Of a stretch of 64,000 bases of DNA, positions 1 to 8,099 are shown one piece after another. The stretch covers positions 2,480,001 through 2,544,000 of the forward strand of contig OY969782.1 in assembly GCA_963703045.1 (NCBI GenBank), given 5' to 3'. This DNA is from Miltoncostaea sp963703045. Its GTDB lineage: Bacteria > Actinomycetota > Thermoleophilia > Miltoncostaeales > Miltoncostaeaceae. The notes under the pieces were generated by a model. It did not search any database. It was not told the origin of the DNA and was given only the letters and a program-made list of their open reading frames with translations. A program made the translations under genes and the position numbers. The first letter of the stretch is position 1. Each line of letters opens with the position of its first letter.

Positions 1-879
1 GGAGCGCTTCTCGGGCAGCCGCTTCTGGGAGCAGGCGATCGACGCCGGCGCCACCACCTTCAACGGCATCGGCGCGATCCTCTACTTCCTCTGGAACCAG
101 CCGCCGTCGCACCGCGACCGCGCCCACCGCGTGCACACGATCTCGGCGGCGCCCGCGCCGAAGGACATCTACCACGAGTTCGAGGAGCGCTTCGGCGTGC
201 GCCTGACCGAGGGCTACGGGCTGACCGAGACCGGCGTCGCGACGCTCATGGACCCCACCCGGCCGCCCCGGCTCGGCAGCTGCGGCACGGCCAACCCGGG
301 CTATGAGGTGACGATCGTGGAGCCGGGCACCGACCGGCCCCTGCCCCCGGACACCCCGGGCGAGATCGTCGTCGACCATGAAGATCCCGAACATCGTCAT
401 GCGCGCCTACTACGGCATGCCCGAGAAGACCGCCGAGGACTTCCGCAACCTCAAGCTGCACACCGGCGACCTCGGCCGCATGGACGAGGAGGGCTACTTC
501 TACTTCATGGACCGGGTGAAGGACTACATCCGGCGCCGGGGCGAGAACGTCTCCTCGATGGAGGTCGAGCGCCAGGCCTCGGACCACCCGAACATCAAGG
601 AGGCCGCGGCGATCGGCGTCAAGGCCGGCGAGGGCGCCTCCTCCGAGGACGAGATCATGATCGTCTGCATCCCCGAGGGCGAGGCCCCCGACCCGGTCGA
701 GCTACACCCACTGGATGGCCGAGCGGATGCCCTACTTCATGGTCCCCCGCTACATCCGCTTCGTCCCCGAGCTGCCCAAGACCCCCACCGAGCGGGTGCA
801 GAAGGTGAAGCTGCGCGACGAGGGCGTCACCGCCGACACGTTCGACCGTGAGGCCGCCGGCATCACGATCGCCCGCTGA
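1..879 (+). CDS. Acyl-CoA synthetase (AMP-binding, CaiC-like), 5'-truncated and frame-broken twice
   Basis: C-terminal part of an acyl/aryl-CoA synthetase of the AMP-binding (ANL) superfamily, resembling crotonobetaine/carnitine-CoA ligases; such enzymes adenylate a carboxylic acid and transfer it to CoA. Visible motifs in order: EGYGLTETG (A5-like), PGEIVV, then HTGDLGRMDEEGYFYFMDR (A7/A8 hinge) and RRRGENVSSMEVE, ending with a PYFMVPRYIRF stretch and stop at 877-879. The 5' end lies outside the window. The frame changes near 375 (after PGEIVV) and near 702 (before THWMAERM), each time by one extra base; dropping one base at each point gives one continuous family-typical protein. The family is clear; whether the gene is truly broken or mis-assembled is not. 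Confidence 0.8.
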
Positions 880-897
880 CGCCCCCGCCGCGGGCGG

Positions 898-1377
898 TCA
901 GCCCTGCGCCGGCGGCACGACCTGCAGGTTCGTCACGATCTCGATGGAGTCGGACACGCTGCGCGCGTTGGGGCACCTCGCGGCGTGCGCGGCGTGCACC
1001 TCGGCGGCCGTCGCCTCGTGCTCCCCGGCGACCCGGAGCGTGTAGTCCAGCGTGATGCGGCGCAGCCGGAGGACGTTGTCGTCGTCCGAGGCCACGTCCC
1101 CCGTGGCGACGGCGGTCAGGTCGGCGGGCGAGATGCGCACTCCCGCCCGGCGGAGCGATCCGGCGAACGTGCCGATGAGGCATCCCCCCACCGAGGCCGT
1201 GAGGTAGTCGAGCGTGGACGGGGTGCCGCCCTCCCCGGGCATGCCGTAGTGCTCCGCGACCGGCCCATGGGCCCCGAACTCGATCGTCCGCCCGTCCGGC
1301 GGCAGGTTGACCAGGCGGTCGAGGCGCCGCGACTCCGGGTCGAGGCGGACGGGCATGGTGGTCGCGAACGCGGTCAT
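898..1377 (-). CDS. OsmC family peroxiredoxin-like protein
   Basis: A 159-residue OsmC/Ohr-type protein, a family of thiol peroxidases that reduce organic hydroperoxides. The central GGTPSTLDYLTASVGGCLIGT segment carries the first family cysteine, and a second (AARCPNA) lies near the C-terminus, the usual two-cysteine layout. The start at 1377 is chosen because GGAGG lies about 8 nt upstream; a longer reading would add about 30 non-conserved residues. It is divergent from a TetR-type gene with 83 bp between starts, so that regulator probably controls it (inference). Substrate unknown. Confidence 0.85.
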   Translation of the reverse strand: MTAFATTMPVRLDPESRRLDRLVNLPPDGRTIEFGAHGPVAEHYGMPGEGGTPSTLDYLTASVGGCLIGTFAGSLRRAGVRISPADLTAVATGDVASDDDNVLRLRRITLDYTLRVAGEHEATAAEVHAAHAARCPNARSVSDSIEIVTNLQVVPPAQG

Positions 1378-1445
1378 GAAGGGCTCCTCCGAGAGGCGGC
1401 GGGCAATAACGTCGCGGATGCTACACAATGGCGCCGGACGTGGGC

Positions 1446-1451
1446 TACCCT
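1446..1451 (+). promoter_or_regulatory. -10-like hexamer TACCCT, leaderless TetR start
   Basis: TACCCT ends 9 nt before the ATG at 1461, matching the spacing seen before many genes here and implying transcription starts at or next to the start codon. This supports 1461 rather than the ATG at 1428. Confidence 0.45.
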
Positions 1452-1460
1452 CGATTCGAC

Positions 1461-2057
1461 ATGCCACCCGGCCGACCCCGCACCTTCGACACCGACGCCG
1501 CGCTGGACGCCGCGATGCGGCTGTTCTGGCGCACCGGTGCCCGGCACTCGACGACGCGTGACCTCGAGCGCGAGCTCGGCCTGGGCCAGTCGAGCATCAG
1601 CGCCGCCTTCGGGACGAAGGCCGACCTGCTCGACGCGTCTCTCGAGCGCTACCTCCATCTGCTCACCGGCGACCTCATCGCCCCGCTGCGCGACGCCCCG
1701 GACGGCCTCGCGGCGCTCGACCGGTTCCTGGACGGGTTGGGCGAGTGGCACCGGGCCGACGACGGCCGCGGCTGCATGATCGGGCGGCTGATGTGCGACG
1801 GGGCGCACGCCGAGCCGCGGATCGCGGCCCGGATCGGCGCATACCGGGTGGGGATCCGCGACGCGCTGGACGCCGCGCTCGCGCGCGCCGCGGCCGCGGG
1901 GGAGATCACCGGGGATGACCTGGACGGCCGTCGCGAGCTCATCGTCGCCGTCGTGCTCGGCATGAACCTCGCGCTGCAGGCCGGCTACGACGCCCGGGCG
2001 CACCGGGCGCTGACGGACGCCGGCCGCAGGCAGGTCGCGGCCTGGCGGGTGGCGTGA
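1461..2057 (+). CDS. TetR/AcrR family transcriptional regulator
   Basis: 198-residue one-domain regulator. The N-terminal helix-turn-helix (about residues 7-50; GRPRTFDTDAALDAAM, then DLERELGLGQSSISAAFGTK) is typical of TetR proteins, although its usual K-x-x-LY is reduced to KADLLDASL. The C-terminal half is a TetR-type ligand-binding helical bundle with GCMIGRLMCD, a motif common in the group that responds to electrophiles or oxidants. It is divergent from the OsmC gene, which it probably represses (inference from position). Start chosen at ATG 1461 because of the promoter hexamer just upstream. Confidence 0.85.
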   Translation: MPPGRPRTFDTDAALDAAMRLFWRTGARHSTTRDLERELGLGQSSISAAFGTKADLLDASLERYLHLLTGDLIAPLRDAPDGLAALDRFLDGLGEWHRADDGRGCMIGRLMCDGAHAEPRIAARIGAYRVGIRDALDAALARAAAAGEITGDDLDGRRELIVAVVLGMNLALQAGYDARAHRALTDAGRRQVAAWRVA

Positions 2058-2070
2058 CCCGGCCCTGACG

Positions 2071-2097
2071 GCCTCCCCGGCGCCCCGCCGGGGAGGC
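2071..2097. terminator. Strong GC hairpin between convergent genes
   Basis: Perfect 12-bp inverted repeat (2071-2082 with 2086-2097) with a 3-nt loop, lying between the convergent TetR and pspA-associated genes. No U-tract follows, as is common in very GC-rich actinobacteria. Probably a bidirectional terminator. Confidence 0.6.
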
Positions 2098-2111
2098 GCG
2101 CCGCGCGGGGA

Positions 2112-2396
2112 TCAGCTCGGGATGAACCCCTCGCCGCCGGCCGCGCCCATCGCGGCGGCCTCGGCCAGGGTGGTGTCGGCGTCGGGGACGATCACGTCCG
2201 ATGTGACGAACTCGTCGTCGCCGACGGCGTCGCCGACCTCGCGGATCGCGACGATGAGGCCCGCGAGGGCCGTCGAGAACGCCGCCTCGTCGCCGGCCGC
2301 CAGCGCGACCTCGACCGCGTCGTCGGCCTTCTCGACGATGGTGATGTCGCCGTCGTCGAGACGGAACTGCCCCTCGCCCAGCACGCGCACGATCAT
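2112..2396 (-). CDS. PspA-associated protein PspAA
   Basis: 94-residue acidic protein starting MIVRVLGEGQF and containing a long central segment of alternating acidic and hydrophobic residues. This matches PspAA, a small partner encoded directly after PspA in actinobacteria and other bacteria. The start overlaps the pspA stop (TGATG), so translation is coupled. Function is presumably in envelope-stress control with PspA; the family name comes from context and the N-terminal signature. Confidence 0.7.
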   Translation of the reverse strand: MIVRVLGEGQFRLDDGDITIVEKADDAVEVALAAGDEAAFSTALAGLIVAIREVGDAVGDDEFVTSDVIVPDADTTLAEAAAMGAAGGEGFIPS

Positions 2397-3130
2397 CACG
2401 ACCCCCCGGTGATCTCGCCGGCCGGGGCCGACCCGCCGCCGATCTCGCCCTTCAACCGCGCCAGCTCGCCGTTGACGGCGCCCTTCCACGCGATCGCCGC
2501 CAGCTCGCGGTCGACCGCGTCGCCGCCCACGCTCAGGTCGTCGAGCGCGCCCGACTCGAGCAGCTCGTCGATCGCGCCGGCCCGGGCGCGCATGGTCTCG
2601 ACCTTGCCCTCGGCGCGCTCCATCGCCATGCCGACGTCGGCCATGTCCTCCGAGACGCCGCTGAAGGCCTCGCCGATCTTCACCTGCGCCTCGGCCGCGC
2701 TGTACTGGGCCTTGATGGTCTCCTTGCGGACCCGGAACGCCTCGATCCGCGTGGTGAGCCTCTGCTCGGCGGCGATCAGCTTGTCCTGCTCCACCTGCAG
2801 CTGCTCGGTCTGGGCGGTGATGCCCTCGAGCTGGGCCTGCACGCCGGCCCGGCGCTCGAGCGCGGTGCGCGCGAGGTCCTCGCGCCCCTGGCGCAGCGCC
2901 TCGGCGGCCTGGCCCTCGAGCTTCGCGGCGCTCGCCGTGAGCTTGGCGGCCTGCAGCTCCAGGCGCTTGCGGCTCGTGGCGACGTCGGCCACGCCGCGCC
3001 GCACCTGGGTGAGCAGCTCCGTCTGCTTCTCGAAGGAGTAGTCGAGCATCTCGTCGGGTCTCTCGGCCGCGTCGAGCGCCCTGCTGGCCTTCGCCTGGAA
3101 GATCGCCTTGAGGCGACTGAAGAACGACAC
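2396..3130 (-). CDS. pspA: PspA/IM30 family envelope-stress protein
   Basis: 244-residue, almost wholly helical coiled-coil protein of the PspA/Vipp1 (ESCRT-III-like) family, which polymerises on damaged inner membrane. The amphipathic start MSFFSRLKAIFQAKASRALD and DAAERPDEMLDYSF are classic. GTG start at 3130, preceded by AGGAGG. The family's usual length is about 220-250. The last 20 residues are low-complexity Gly/Ser and probably disordered. First gene of a two-gene unit with PspAA. Confidence 0.9.
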   Translation of the reverse strand: MSFFSRLKAIFQAKASRALDAAERPDEMLDYSFEKQTELLTQVRRGVADVATSRKRLELQAAKLTASAAKLEGQAAEALRQGREDLARTALERRAGVQAQLEGITAQTEQLQVEQDKLIAAEQRLTTRIEAFRVRKETIKAQYSAAEAQVKIGEAFSGVSEDMADVGMAMERAEGKVETMRARAGAIDELLESGALDDLSVGGDAVDRELAAIAWKGAVNGELARLKGEIGGGSAPAGEITGGS

Positions 3131-3246
3131 GCCGCGCCTCCTCCGTCCTGGTGGACACCGTCGGGCGACGGTACCGGAGGGGGAGGCCCCGGCGGAAGCC
3201 CCGGCGCTCAGATCCGGCCCGTCCCGCGTCGAGGGGGTGATCAGGC

Positions 3247-3399
3247 TATGCTGGTCGCCAGTTTGTCGACGAGCCTCGTCGAATCAGGACGGCAATCCGG
3301 CCGTCCGTGGGAGAGCGTCTCAACCTGAGCACCCCGGTTGGACGGTCGAGAGTGGTCTCCCGTCCGATCCGCGGCCCGATGCCGCAAGGAGCTCAGAAC
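3247..3399 (+). promoter_or_regulatory. Promoter -10 (TATGCT) and highly structured leader of the DEAD-box helicase
   Basis: TATGCT at 3247-3252 is followed by about 145 nt without a credible gene. It holds three consecutive potential stems: 3266-3272 with 3276-3282 (7 bp perfect), 3287-3292 with 3301-3306 (6 bp), and 3309-3314 with 3356-3361 (6 bp). AAGGAG lies at 3386-3391. Long structured leaders are known on cold-shock helicase mRNAs, so RNA-level autoregulation is plausible (inference). Confidence 0.45.
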
Positions 3400-4680
3400 G
3401 TGTCCGTCTCGACCTTCGCCGATCTCGGCGTGAGCGACCGCGTGTGCGCGGTGCTCGCCCAGCGGGGCATCATCTCCCCGTTCCCCGTCCAGTCCCTCGT
3501 CCTGCCCGCGGCCCTCGACGGCCGCGACGTCCTGGTCAGCTCGCCGACGGGGTCGGGCAAGACCCTCGCCTTCGGTCTGCCCATCCTGGAGCGCCTCGAG
3601 CGCACCAGCGCCCAGCCCTCCGCGCTGGTCCTCGCGCCCACGCGCGAGCTCGCCTCGCAGATCGACGAGGAGCTCTCGCCCCTCGCCGACGCCCGCGGCC
3701 TGCGCATGGCCGTCTGCTACGGCGGGGTCGGCCTGGAGGCCCAGGCCGTGCGCGCCGCGAAGGCCGACATCCTCATCGCGACTCCCGGCCGCCTGCTCGA
3801 CCTGGCGCGCCAGAAGCGGGTCTCGCTGCGCGGCATCACGACCCTCGTCCTCGACGAGGCCGACCGCATGCTGGACATGGGCTTCCTGCCCCAGGTGCAG
3901 GCCATCGTGCGGCAGATCCCGCGCGAGCGCCACACGATGTTCTTCTCGGCCACCCTCGACGGCGCCGTCGGCTCGCTGGCCGCGGAGTTCACCACGAACG
4001 CCGAGCGCCTGCGCATGCGCGACAGCGGCATCGCCGACGGCGAGAAGCTCTCGGAGCGGCTCGACCAGTCGTTCCTCGCCTGCAGCTCCTCCACCCGCAC
4101 CGACGAGCTGATGGAGCTCATCCGCGAGGAGGAGGACCTGACGCTCGTGTTCTGCCGCACGCGCCGGGGCGCGGGGCGCCTCGCCGAGCGTCTCGACAAG
4201 CAGGGCATCACCGCCACGGCGATGCACGGCGACCTCACCCAGGCCGCCCGCGAGAAGGCGCTGCGGCGCTTCGCCAGCGGGCGCGCGCGCGTGCTCGTGG
4301 CGACCGACGTGGCCGCCCGCGGCATCGACCTCGACGACATCGGCCTCGTCGTCAACTTCGACCCGCCCGAGGACCAGGACGCCTACACCCACCGGGTGGG
4401 CCGCACCGCACGCGCGGGCCGCACCGGCCGCGCCGTCACGATGGTCATGCCGGAGCACGCCGACCAGATGTCGCGCCTCGCCGCCAACCTCGGCCTGGCC
4501 GAGCGCTGGGAGGCGACCGGCTACGGCGTCGCCGCCCCGCGCGTCGTGTACGGCTCGCGCCGTCGCGGCTCGGCCTTCTCGCCCTCGCGCCCGGCGCGCA
4601 CGCGTCCGGTGGCCCCGGCCGGCGAGGCCGCGCCGCCGCGCACCAACCGCGTCAAGCGCGGGAGCCGCACGCCCGTCTGA
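3400..4680 (+). CDS. DEAD-box ATP-dependent RNA helicase
   Basis: 426-residue DEAD-box helicase. Motifs in order: Q-motif region SPFPVQSLVLP, SSPTGSGKT (Walker A), PTRELASQ (Ia), TPGRLLD (Ib), VLDEAD (DEAD), FFSAT (III), then VFCRTRRGAGRL (IV), VATDVAARGID (V) and HRVGRTARAGRTG (VI). A basic Ser/Arg/Pro-rich tail of about 60 residues probably helps RNA binding. Roles in this family include ribosome assembly and cold adaptation. Start: the GTG at 3400 has AAGGAG 8 nt upstream; longer in-frame starts at 3307 and 3379 would translate the hairpin-rich leader. Confidence 0.92.
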   Translation: MSVSTFADLGVSDRVCAVLAQRGIISPFPVQSLVLPAALDGRDVLVSSPTGSGKTLAFGLPILERLERTSAQPSALVLAPTRELASQIDEELSPLADARGLRMAVCYGGVGLEAQAVRAAKADILIATPGRLLDLARQKRVSLRGITTLVLDEADRMLDMGFLPQVQAIVRQIPRERHTMFFSATLDGAVGSLAAEFTTNAERLRMRDSGIADGEKLSERLDQSFLACSSSTRTDELMELIREEEDLTLVFCRTRRGAGRLAERLDKQGITATAMHGDLTQAAREKALRRFASGRARVLVATDVAARGIDLDDIGLVVNFDPPEDQDAYTHRVGRTARAGRTGRAVTMVMPEHADQMSRLAANLGLAERWEATGYGVAAPRVVYGSRRRGSAFSPSRPARTRPVAPAGEAAPPRTNRVKRGSRTPV

Positions 4681-4698
4681 TCCCCCCGGCGGCGGAGC

Positions 4699-4717
4699 GG
4701 CGGCCCCCCGGGCCGCC
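4699..4717. terminator. GC hairpin after the helicase gene
   Basis: 8-bp perfect stem (4699-4706 with 4710-4717) and 3-nt loop, 18 bp after the helicase stop and just before the next promoter. No U-tract. Confidence 0.4.
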
Positions 4718-4732
4718 GCCCGCCCCGGCCGG

Positions 4733-4738
4733 TAGCCT
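4733..4738 (+). promoter_or_regulatory. -10-like hexamer TAGCCT, leaderless
   Basis: Ends 8 nt before the ATG at 4747; same arrangement as other leaderless heads in the window. Confidence 0.45.
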
Positions 4739-4746
4739 GTGCGCCG

Positions 4747-5226
4747 ATGCAGAGCGTCTCCGAGCGGGAGTTCCGCGACACCCTCGCCCGATGGGCCAGC
4801 GGGGTCACCGTCGTGACCGCGCGCCAGGGCGACGAGCCGATCGGCATGACGGCGGCGTCGTTCTCGTCGTTGTCGCTCGACCCCCCGTTGATCCTGATCT
4901 GCGTCGCGCACTCCGCGTACTCGCACGACGGCCTCGTGGACGCCCCCGGGTTCGCCGTGCACGTGCTGGGCGCCGAGCAGGAGGCGATGTCGTCGCGGTT
5001 CGCCCGACCCGGCGCCGACAAGTTCGCCGACTACCCGGACGAGCGCGGCCCCTTCGACGTGCCCCTGCTGCCCTTCGGCGTGGCGCGCCTGGCCTGCGCG
5101 CGCGAGGCGGCCCTCGACGGCGGCGACCACACCATCCTGGTGGGCCGCGTGGTGAGCGCCGAGCGCGCGGGCAGCGACCCGCTGCTCTACTGCAACCGCG
5201 CCTACGGGCGGCTCAAGACCGACTAG
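4747..5226 (+). CDS. Flavin reductase family protein (FMN-binding split barrel)
   Basis: 159-residue flavin-reductase-like protein, the type that reduces free FMN/FAD with NAD(P)H for a partner monooxygenase. Family features: FRDTLARWASGVTVVTA near the N-terminus, GMTAASFSSLSLDPPLILIC (flavin-binding loop), and a C-terminal VGRVVSAE...PLLYCNRAYGRL. Length is typical (150-180). It is transcribed alone; no partner oxygenase is adjacent, so its substrate system is unknown. Confidence 0.88.
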   Translation: MQSVSEREFRDTLARWASGVTVVTARQGDEPIGMTAASFSSLSLDPPLILICVAHSAYSHDGLVDAPGFAVHVLGAEQEAMSSRFARPGADKFADYPDERGPFDVPLLPFGVARLACAREAALDGGDHTILVGRVVSAERAGSDPLLYCNRAYGRLKTD

Positions 5227-5230
5227 GCGC

Positions 5231-5761
5231 TCAGCGGCTCCACTTGATCGTGCAGCCCACCGCCGGCGTCTGCGCCACGGCGGGCGCCTCACCGGCGAGC
5301 ACGGCGTCGAGGGCCGCCCGCAGGTGGTGTGCGGTCACGGCGTCGGGATCGTGCGCGTCGTCGATCGCCCCGTGGTAGGCGATGCGGCCGTCCGGCGCGA
5401 GCACGTAGACCTCGGGCGTGCGCTCGGCGCCGTAGGCGCGCGCGACCTCCTGGGAGCGGTCCTGCGCGTAGGCGAACACGTAGCGGCGCTCGGCCGCCCG
5501 CACGATCATGGCCTCGAACGAGTCGCCGGGGTGGGTGACGGGGTCGTTGGCGCAGATCGCGACGGTCGCGACGCCGCGGTCGGAGTACTCGCGGGCGATG
5601 TCGTTGAACCGCTCCTCCCAGGCGCGCACGTACGGGCAGTGGTTGCACCAGAACGCGACGATCACGGCATCGGCCGCGCCGAGGTCCTCGAGCGAGGTCT
5701 CGCCGCCGTCCGTGTCGGGCAGTCGGAACGCCGGGGCCGGATCGCCGATCGCCGGGCTCAC
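5231..5761 (-). CDS. Thioredoxin-fold protein, AhpC/TSA-like
   Basis: 176-residue protein of the redoxin group: a fold start FRLPDTDGG, then FWCNHCPYVRAWEERF with a CxxC motif at the usual catalytic place, cis-Pro region ERTPEVYVL, and a C-terminal VGCTIKW signature with a third cysteine. This matches cytoplasmic thioredoxin-family proteins of about 180 residues often annotated as peroxiredoxin-like. GTG start at 5761 overlaps the stop of the upstream gene (GTGA), so the two are translationally coupled. Substrate unknown. Confidence 0.85.
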   Translation of the reverse strand: MSPAIGDPAPAFRLPDTDGGETSLEDLGAADAVIVAFWCNHCPYVRAWEERFNDIAREYSDRGVATVAICANDPVTHPGDSFEAMIVRAAERRYVFAYAQDRSQEVARAYGAERTPEVYVLAPDGRIAYHGAIDDAHDPDAVTAHHLRAALDAVLAGEAPAVAQTPAVGCTIKWSR

Positions 5762-6111
5762 GGGGCCCCCGTCCGGGCCGCGGCCCGACCGACGGCCGTG
5801 ATGAGGTCGTCGCGGTGCGGGAGCGGTGCGACGCGCCCGTCCGGCCGCGTGTAGATGCGGCAGGCGTCGTGCACCGCCGCGTGCGGAGGGCCCTCGACGG
5901 CGAAGAGGTCGCGGCCGTCGATCAGGTAGGTCGGCGAGCCGGCGAAGCCGCGCTCGCGCGCCTGGTCGTCGGTCACGATCGCGACCGCCTCGATCTCGAC
6001 GGCGACGCCGGCGGCGGCCGCCGCGTCGCGCAGCAGCGCGAGGCCCTCGGCGTGCGACGGGCAGTCCGGGCTGAAGAGGTAGGCGACCGGGATGCTCTCG
6101 GAGACGGGCAT
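5758..6111 (-). CDS. Small thioredoxin-like protein (SPDCPSH motif)
   Basis: 117-residue protein with a thioredoxin-type first strand and a single active-site-like cysteine, YLFSPDCPSHAEGLALL, followed by GFAGSPTYLIDGRDLFA, which matches the cis-proline loop of the fold. It resembles the small 'DF family' (seleno)protein/thioredoxin-like group in which one cysteine of the pair is replaced. Short, probably cytoplasmic. Leads a two-gene unit with the downstream redoxin. Exact activity unknown. Confidence 0.65.
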   Translation of the reverse strand: MPVSESIPVAYLFSPDCPSHAEGLALLRDAAAAAGVAVEIEAVAIVTDDQARERGFAGSPTYLIDGRDLFAVEGPPHAAVHDACRIYTRPDGRVAPLPHRDDLITAVGRAAARTGAP

Positions 6112-6118
6112 GACGGTT

Positions 6119-6124
6119 ATCGTA
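6119..6124 (-). promoter_or_regulatory. -10-like hexamer TACGAT, leaderless
   Basis: On the minus strand, ends 7 nt before the ATG at 6111. Confidence 0.45.
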
Positions 6125-6171
6125 CCGCCGTGTCGCTCGCCGCCGTCGTCGTCGGAACAGGACACTAGGGG

Positions 6172-7068
6172 ATGCCCGTTGACCGTCGCCTGGTGACCCT
6201 CGAGGCCGAGGACGGGCAGGAGCACGACGCCCTCTTCGAGATCGACGAGCGCGCGGCGCGCGCGCGGGCCCGCTCGACCGGCCGCCGAACGGCGCTGGTC
6301 CACGTGCACGGCATCATGGGCAACTTCCTGGTCGGCACGCTGCGCTTCTACCCGGCCCCGCTCGCGCGCGCCGGCTTCCCGGTGCTCGTGCTCGAGACGC
6401 GCATGGGCAACGTGGGCCAGCTCTTCGGGCAGGCCATCTTCGAGGAGGCGATCCGGGACATCGACGCCGCGGTGGAGTGGCTGCGGGACCAGGGCTACGA
6501 CACGATCGTGCTCTCGGGGTACTCGAGCGGCGCCACCCTCGCCACCCGCTACGCGGCGATCCGCCACGTCCCCGACCTGCGGGGCCTGGTCTGCATGGGC
6601 AACCCGTGGGGCCTGCCCCAGTCGATGAAGAGCCGCGCCGACCACTTCGGCGCGCGCCCCGACTACGCCGAGCTGGCCGGCGTCGTGCGCCGGGCCATCG
6701 GCGGCAACCCCGACGCCCCCGAGGACGACCGGCTGTTCATCGTCGAGCAGAGCCGGGGGCCCTCGTCCCGGCCCGCCGACAGCGAGGTGTACACCTACCG
6801 CACCTGGTGGCATTCGCGCGGCCCGGCGGCGACCTCGGCGATGGCGTTCCGGCAGATCGGGCAGGTCTGGGCGCCGGTGCTGCTCGTGCAGGGCACCGAC
6901 GACGAGGTGGTCCGGTTCGAGGAGGCGGTCGCCCTGGCGTCGGTGGCGCGGGCCGCCGGCAACCGCGACGTCACCGTGATCCGGATCGACGAGGTCGGGC
7001 ACTCGTTCGCCGGCGGAGAGATCCCGACGCTCGACGCCGTCCTCTCGTGGCTGCGCCGGCGCGCGTGA
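6172..7068 (+). CDS. Alpha/beta hydrolase, first of a tandem pair
   Basis: 298-residue alpha/beta-hydrolase. Oxyanion-loop region HVHGIMGNFLVG, nucleophile elbow GYSSGA (Ser), acid loop QGTDDEVV and terminal His in DEVGHSFAGG form a complete triad. Residues YTYRTWWHSRGP, about two-thirds along, recur almost unchanged in the next gene and look like a subfamily signature. ATG 6172 follows an AGGGG stretch. No signal peptide, so cytoplasmic. Substrate unknown. Confidence 0.8.
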   Translation: MPVDRRLVTLEAEDGQEHDALFEIDERAARARARSTGRRTALVHVHGIMGNFLVGTLRFYPAPLARAGFPVLVLETRMGNVGQLFGQAIFEEAIRDIDAAVEWLRDQGYDTIVLSGYSSGATLATRYAAIRHVPDLRGLVCMGNPWGLPQSMKSRADHFGARPDYAELAGVVRRAIGGNPDAPEDDRLFIVEQSRGPSSRPADSEVYTYRTWWHSRGPAATSAMAFRQIGQVWAPVLLVQGTDDEVVRFEEAVALASVARAAGNRDVTVIRIDEVGHSFAGGEIPTLDAVLSWLRRRA

Positions 7069-7078
7069 GGACGGCACC

Positions 7079-8035
7079 GTGAGCCGGGTCTCCACCCGCG
7101 GCGGGCGCCGGCGCACCGCCGTCTTCGGCAGCGACGACCGGGGCCTCGCGATCGACCTGATCGTGACCCACACCGAGGACGACCAGCGGTGGGACGGCAT
7201 GATCTTCCGTCCCGCCGACTCCTCGGATCCACGCCGCCGGCGCCTCGCCGTGCTCGTCGTGCACGGATCGGTGGGCAACTACCTCACGGGGGTGCCCCGG
7301 CGCGTGTCGTTCGGGCTCGCGAACGCGGGCTTCACCGTCATGTCGGTCAACACCCGCATGGCCAACTACGGCGTCATCTTCGGCGGCGGTCTGATGCACA
7401 GGACCCCCCTCGACCTCGACGCCGCTCTGCAGGTGCTGCGCCGCCGCGGGTTCCGCCGCATCGTGCTGCTCGGCTTCAGCATGGGGGCGACCATCGTGAC
7501 CCACTACCAGGCGCTGCGGCTGCCGGCCGACGTGGTCGGCGTGTGCACGCTCGCGCACGCCGCCTCGCTGCCCGAGGCGCTGCGCCTGCGCTGGGACCAC
7601 TACGGCGCCGAGCCCGGGTACGAGGAGGTCACCGAGATGGTGCACCGGTGCCTCGCGCCGGACTTCGACGACGCCTCGCGCGACCGCATCTTCCTGGTGC
7701 GCCGGGCGCGCGGGTTCGGCGAGCGCCCGCTCGACGGCGAGGTCTGGACCTACCGCACGTGGTGGCACGGGCGCGGTCCGCGCGCACCGCACGCCGTGTC
7801 GCGCCTGCGGGTGGGTCACGTGACGGTGCCGCTCGCCATCATCCAGGCCGGCGAGGACGAGCTCGTGCGCGAGGGCGAGGGCGCCGAGCTCGCGGCGCTG
7901 GCGCGCCAGGGCGACTGCCCCAGCGTCGTGCTCTCGACGATCCCCGACGCCGACCACGTCTTCACCGGCCTCGACGACGAGCTGGTCGAGGCCACCGTGG
8001 CCTGGCTCGACAAGCGCCTCGACGCCCCGGCATGA
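7079..8035 (+). CDS. Alpha/beta hydrolase, second of a tandem pair
   Basis: 318-residue paralogue of the preceding gene, 10 bp downstream. VVHGSVGNYLTG, nucleophile GFSMGA, AGEDELV and PDADHVFTGLDDE supply the triad, and YTYRTWWHGRGP repeats the shared signature; SVNTRMANYG parallels LETRMGNVG of its neighbour. GTG start. The pair probably arose by duplication and may form a hetero-oligomer or act on related substrates (inference). Confidence 0.78.
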   Translation: MSRVSTRGGRRRTAVFGSDDRGLAIDLIVTHTEDDQRWDGMIFRPADSSDPRRRRLAVLVVHGSVGNYLTGVPRRVSFGLANAGFTVMSVNTRMANYGVIFGGGLMHRTPLDLDAALQVLRRRGFRRIVLLGFSMGATIVTHYQALRLPADVVGVCTLAHAASLPEALRLRWDHYGAEPGYEEVTEMVHRCLAPDFDDASRDRIFLVRRARGFGERPLDGEVWTYRTWWHGRGPRAPHAVSRLRVGHVTVPLAIIQAGEDELVREGEGAELAALARQGDCPSVVLSTIPDADHVFTGLDDELVEATVAWLDKRLDAPA

Positions 8036-8055
8036 CGCGGTGACCATCCGGGCGG

Positions 8056-8082
8056 GCGCATCCTCGGCGGGAGGGGATGCGC
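8056..8082. terminator. Hairpin between convergent genes
   Basis: Perfect 8-bp inverted repeat (8056-8063 with 8075-8082) around an 11-nt loop, between two convergent stops. Likely bidirectional terminator. Confidence 0.5.
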
Positions 8083-8099
8083 GACCGCCGAGGTGGGCG

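Noticed and set aside
1428..1460. ATG 1428 as TetR start
   Set aside because: Adds 11 non-conserved residues and lies upstream of the likely -10 hexamer at 1446-1451.
3307..3399. Longer N-terminus of the DEAD-box helicase (GTG 3307 or ATG 3379)
   Set aside because: It would translate the hairpin leader, is unlike the family, and the best ribosome-binding site belongs to GTG 3400.
3108..5378. Very long open frames opposite or out of phase with known genes (for example 756 codons across the helicase, 891 codons at 17.9-20.6 kb, 1415 codons at 23-27.2 kb, 1086 codons at 31.5-34.8 kb)
   Set aside because: They are Arg/Ala/Pro/Gly/His-rich, cover several unrelated genes and show no motif; such frames are expected from strong third-position GC bias.
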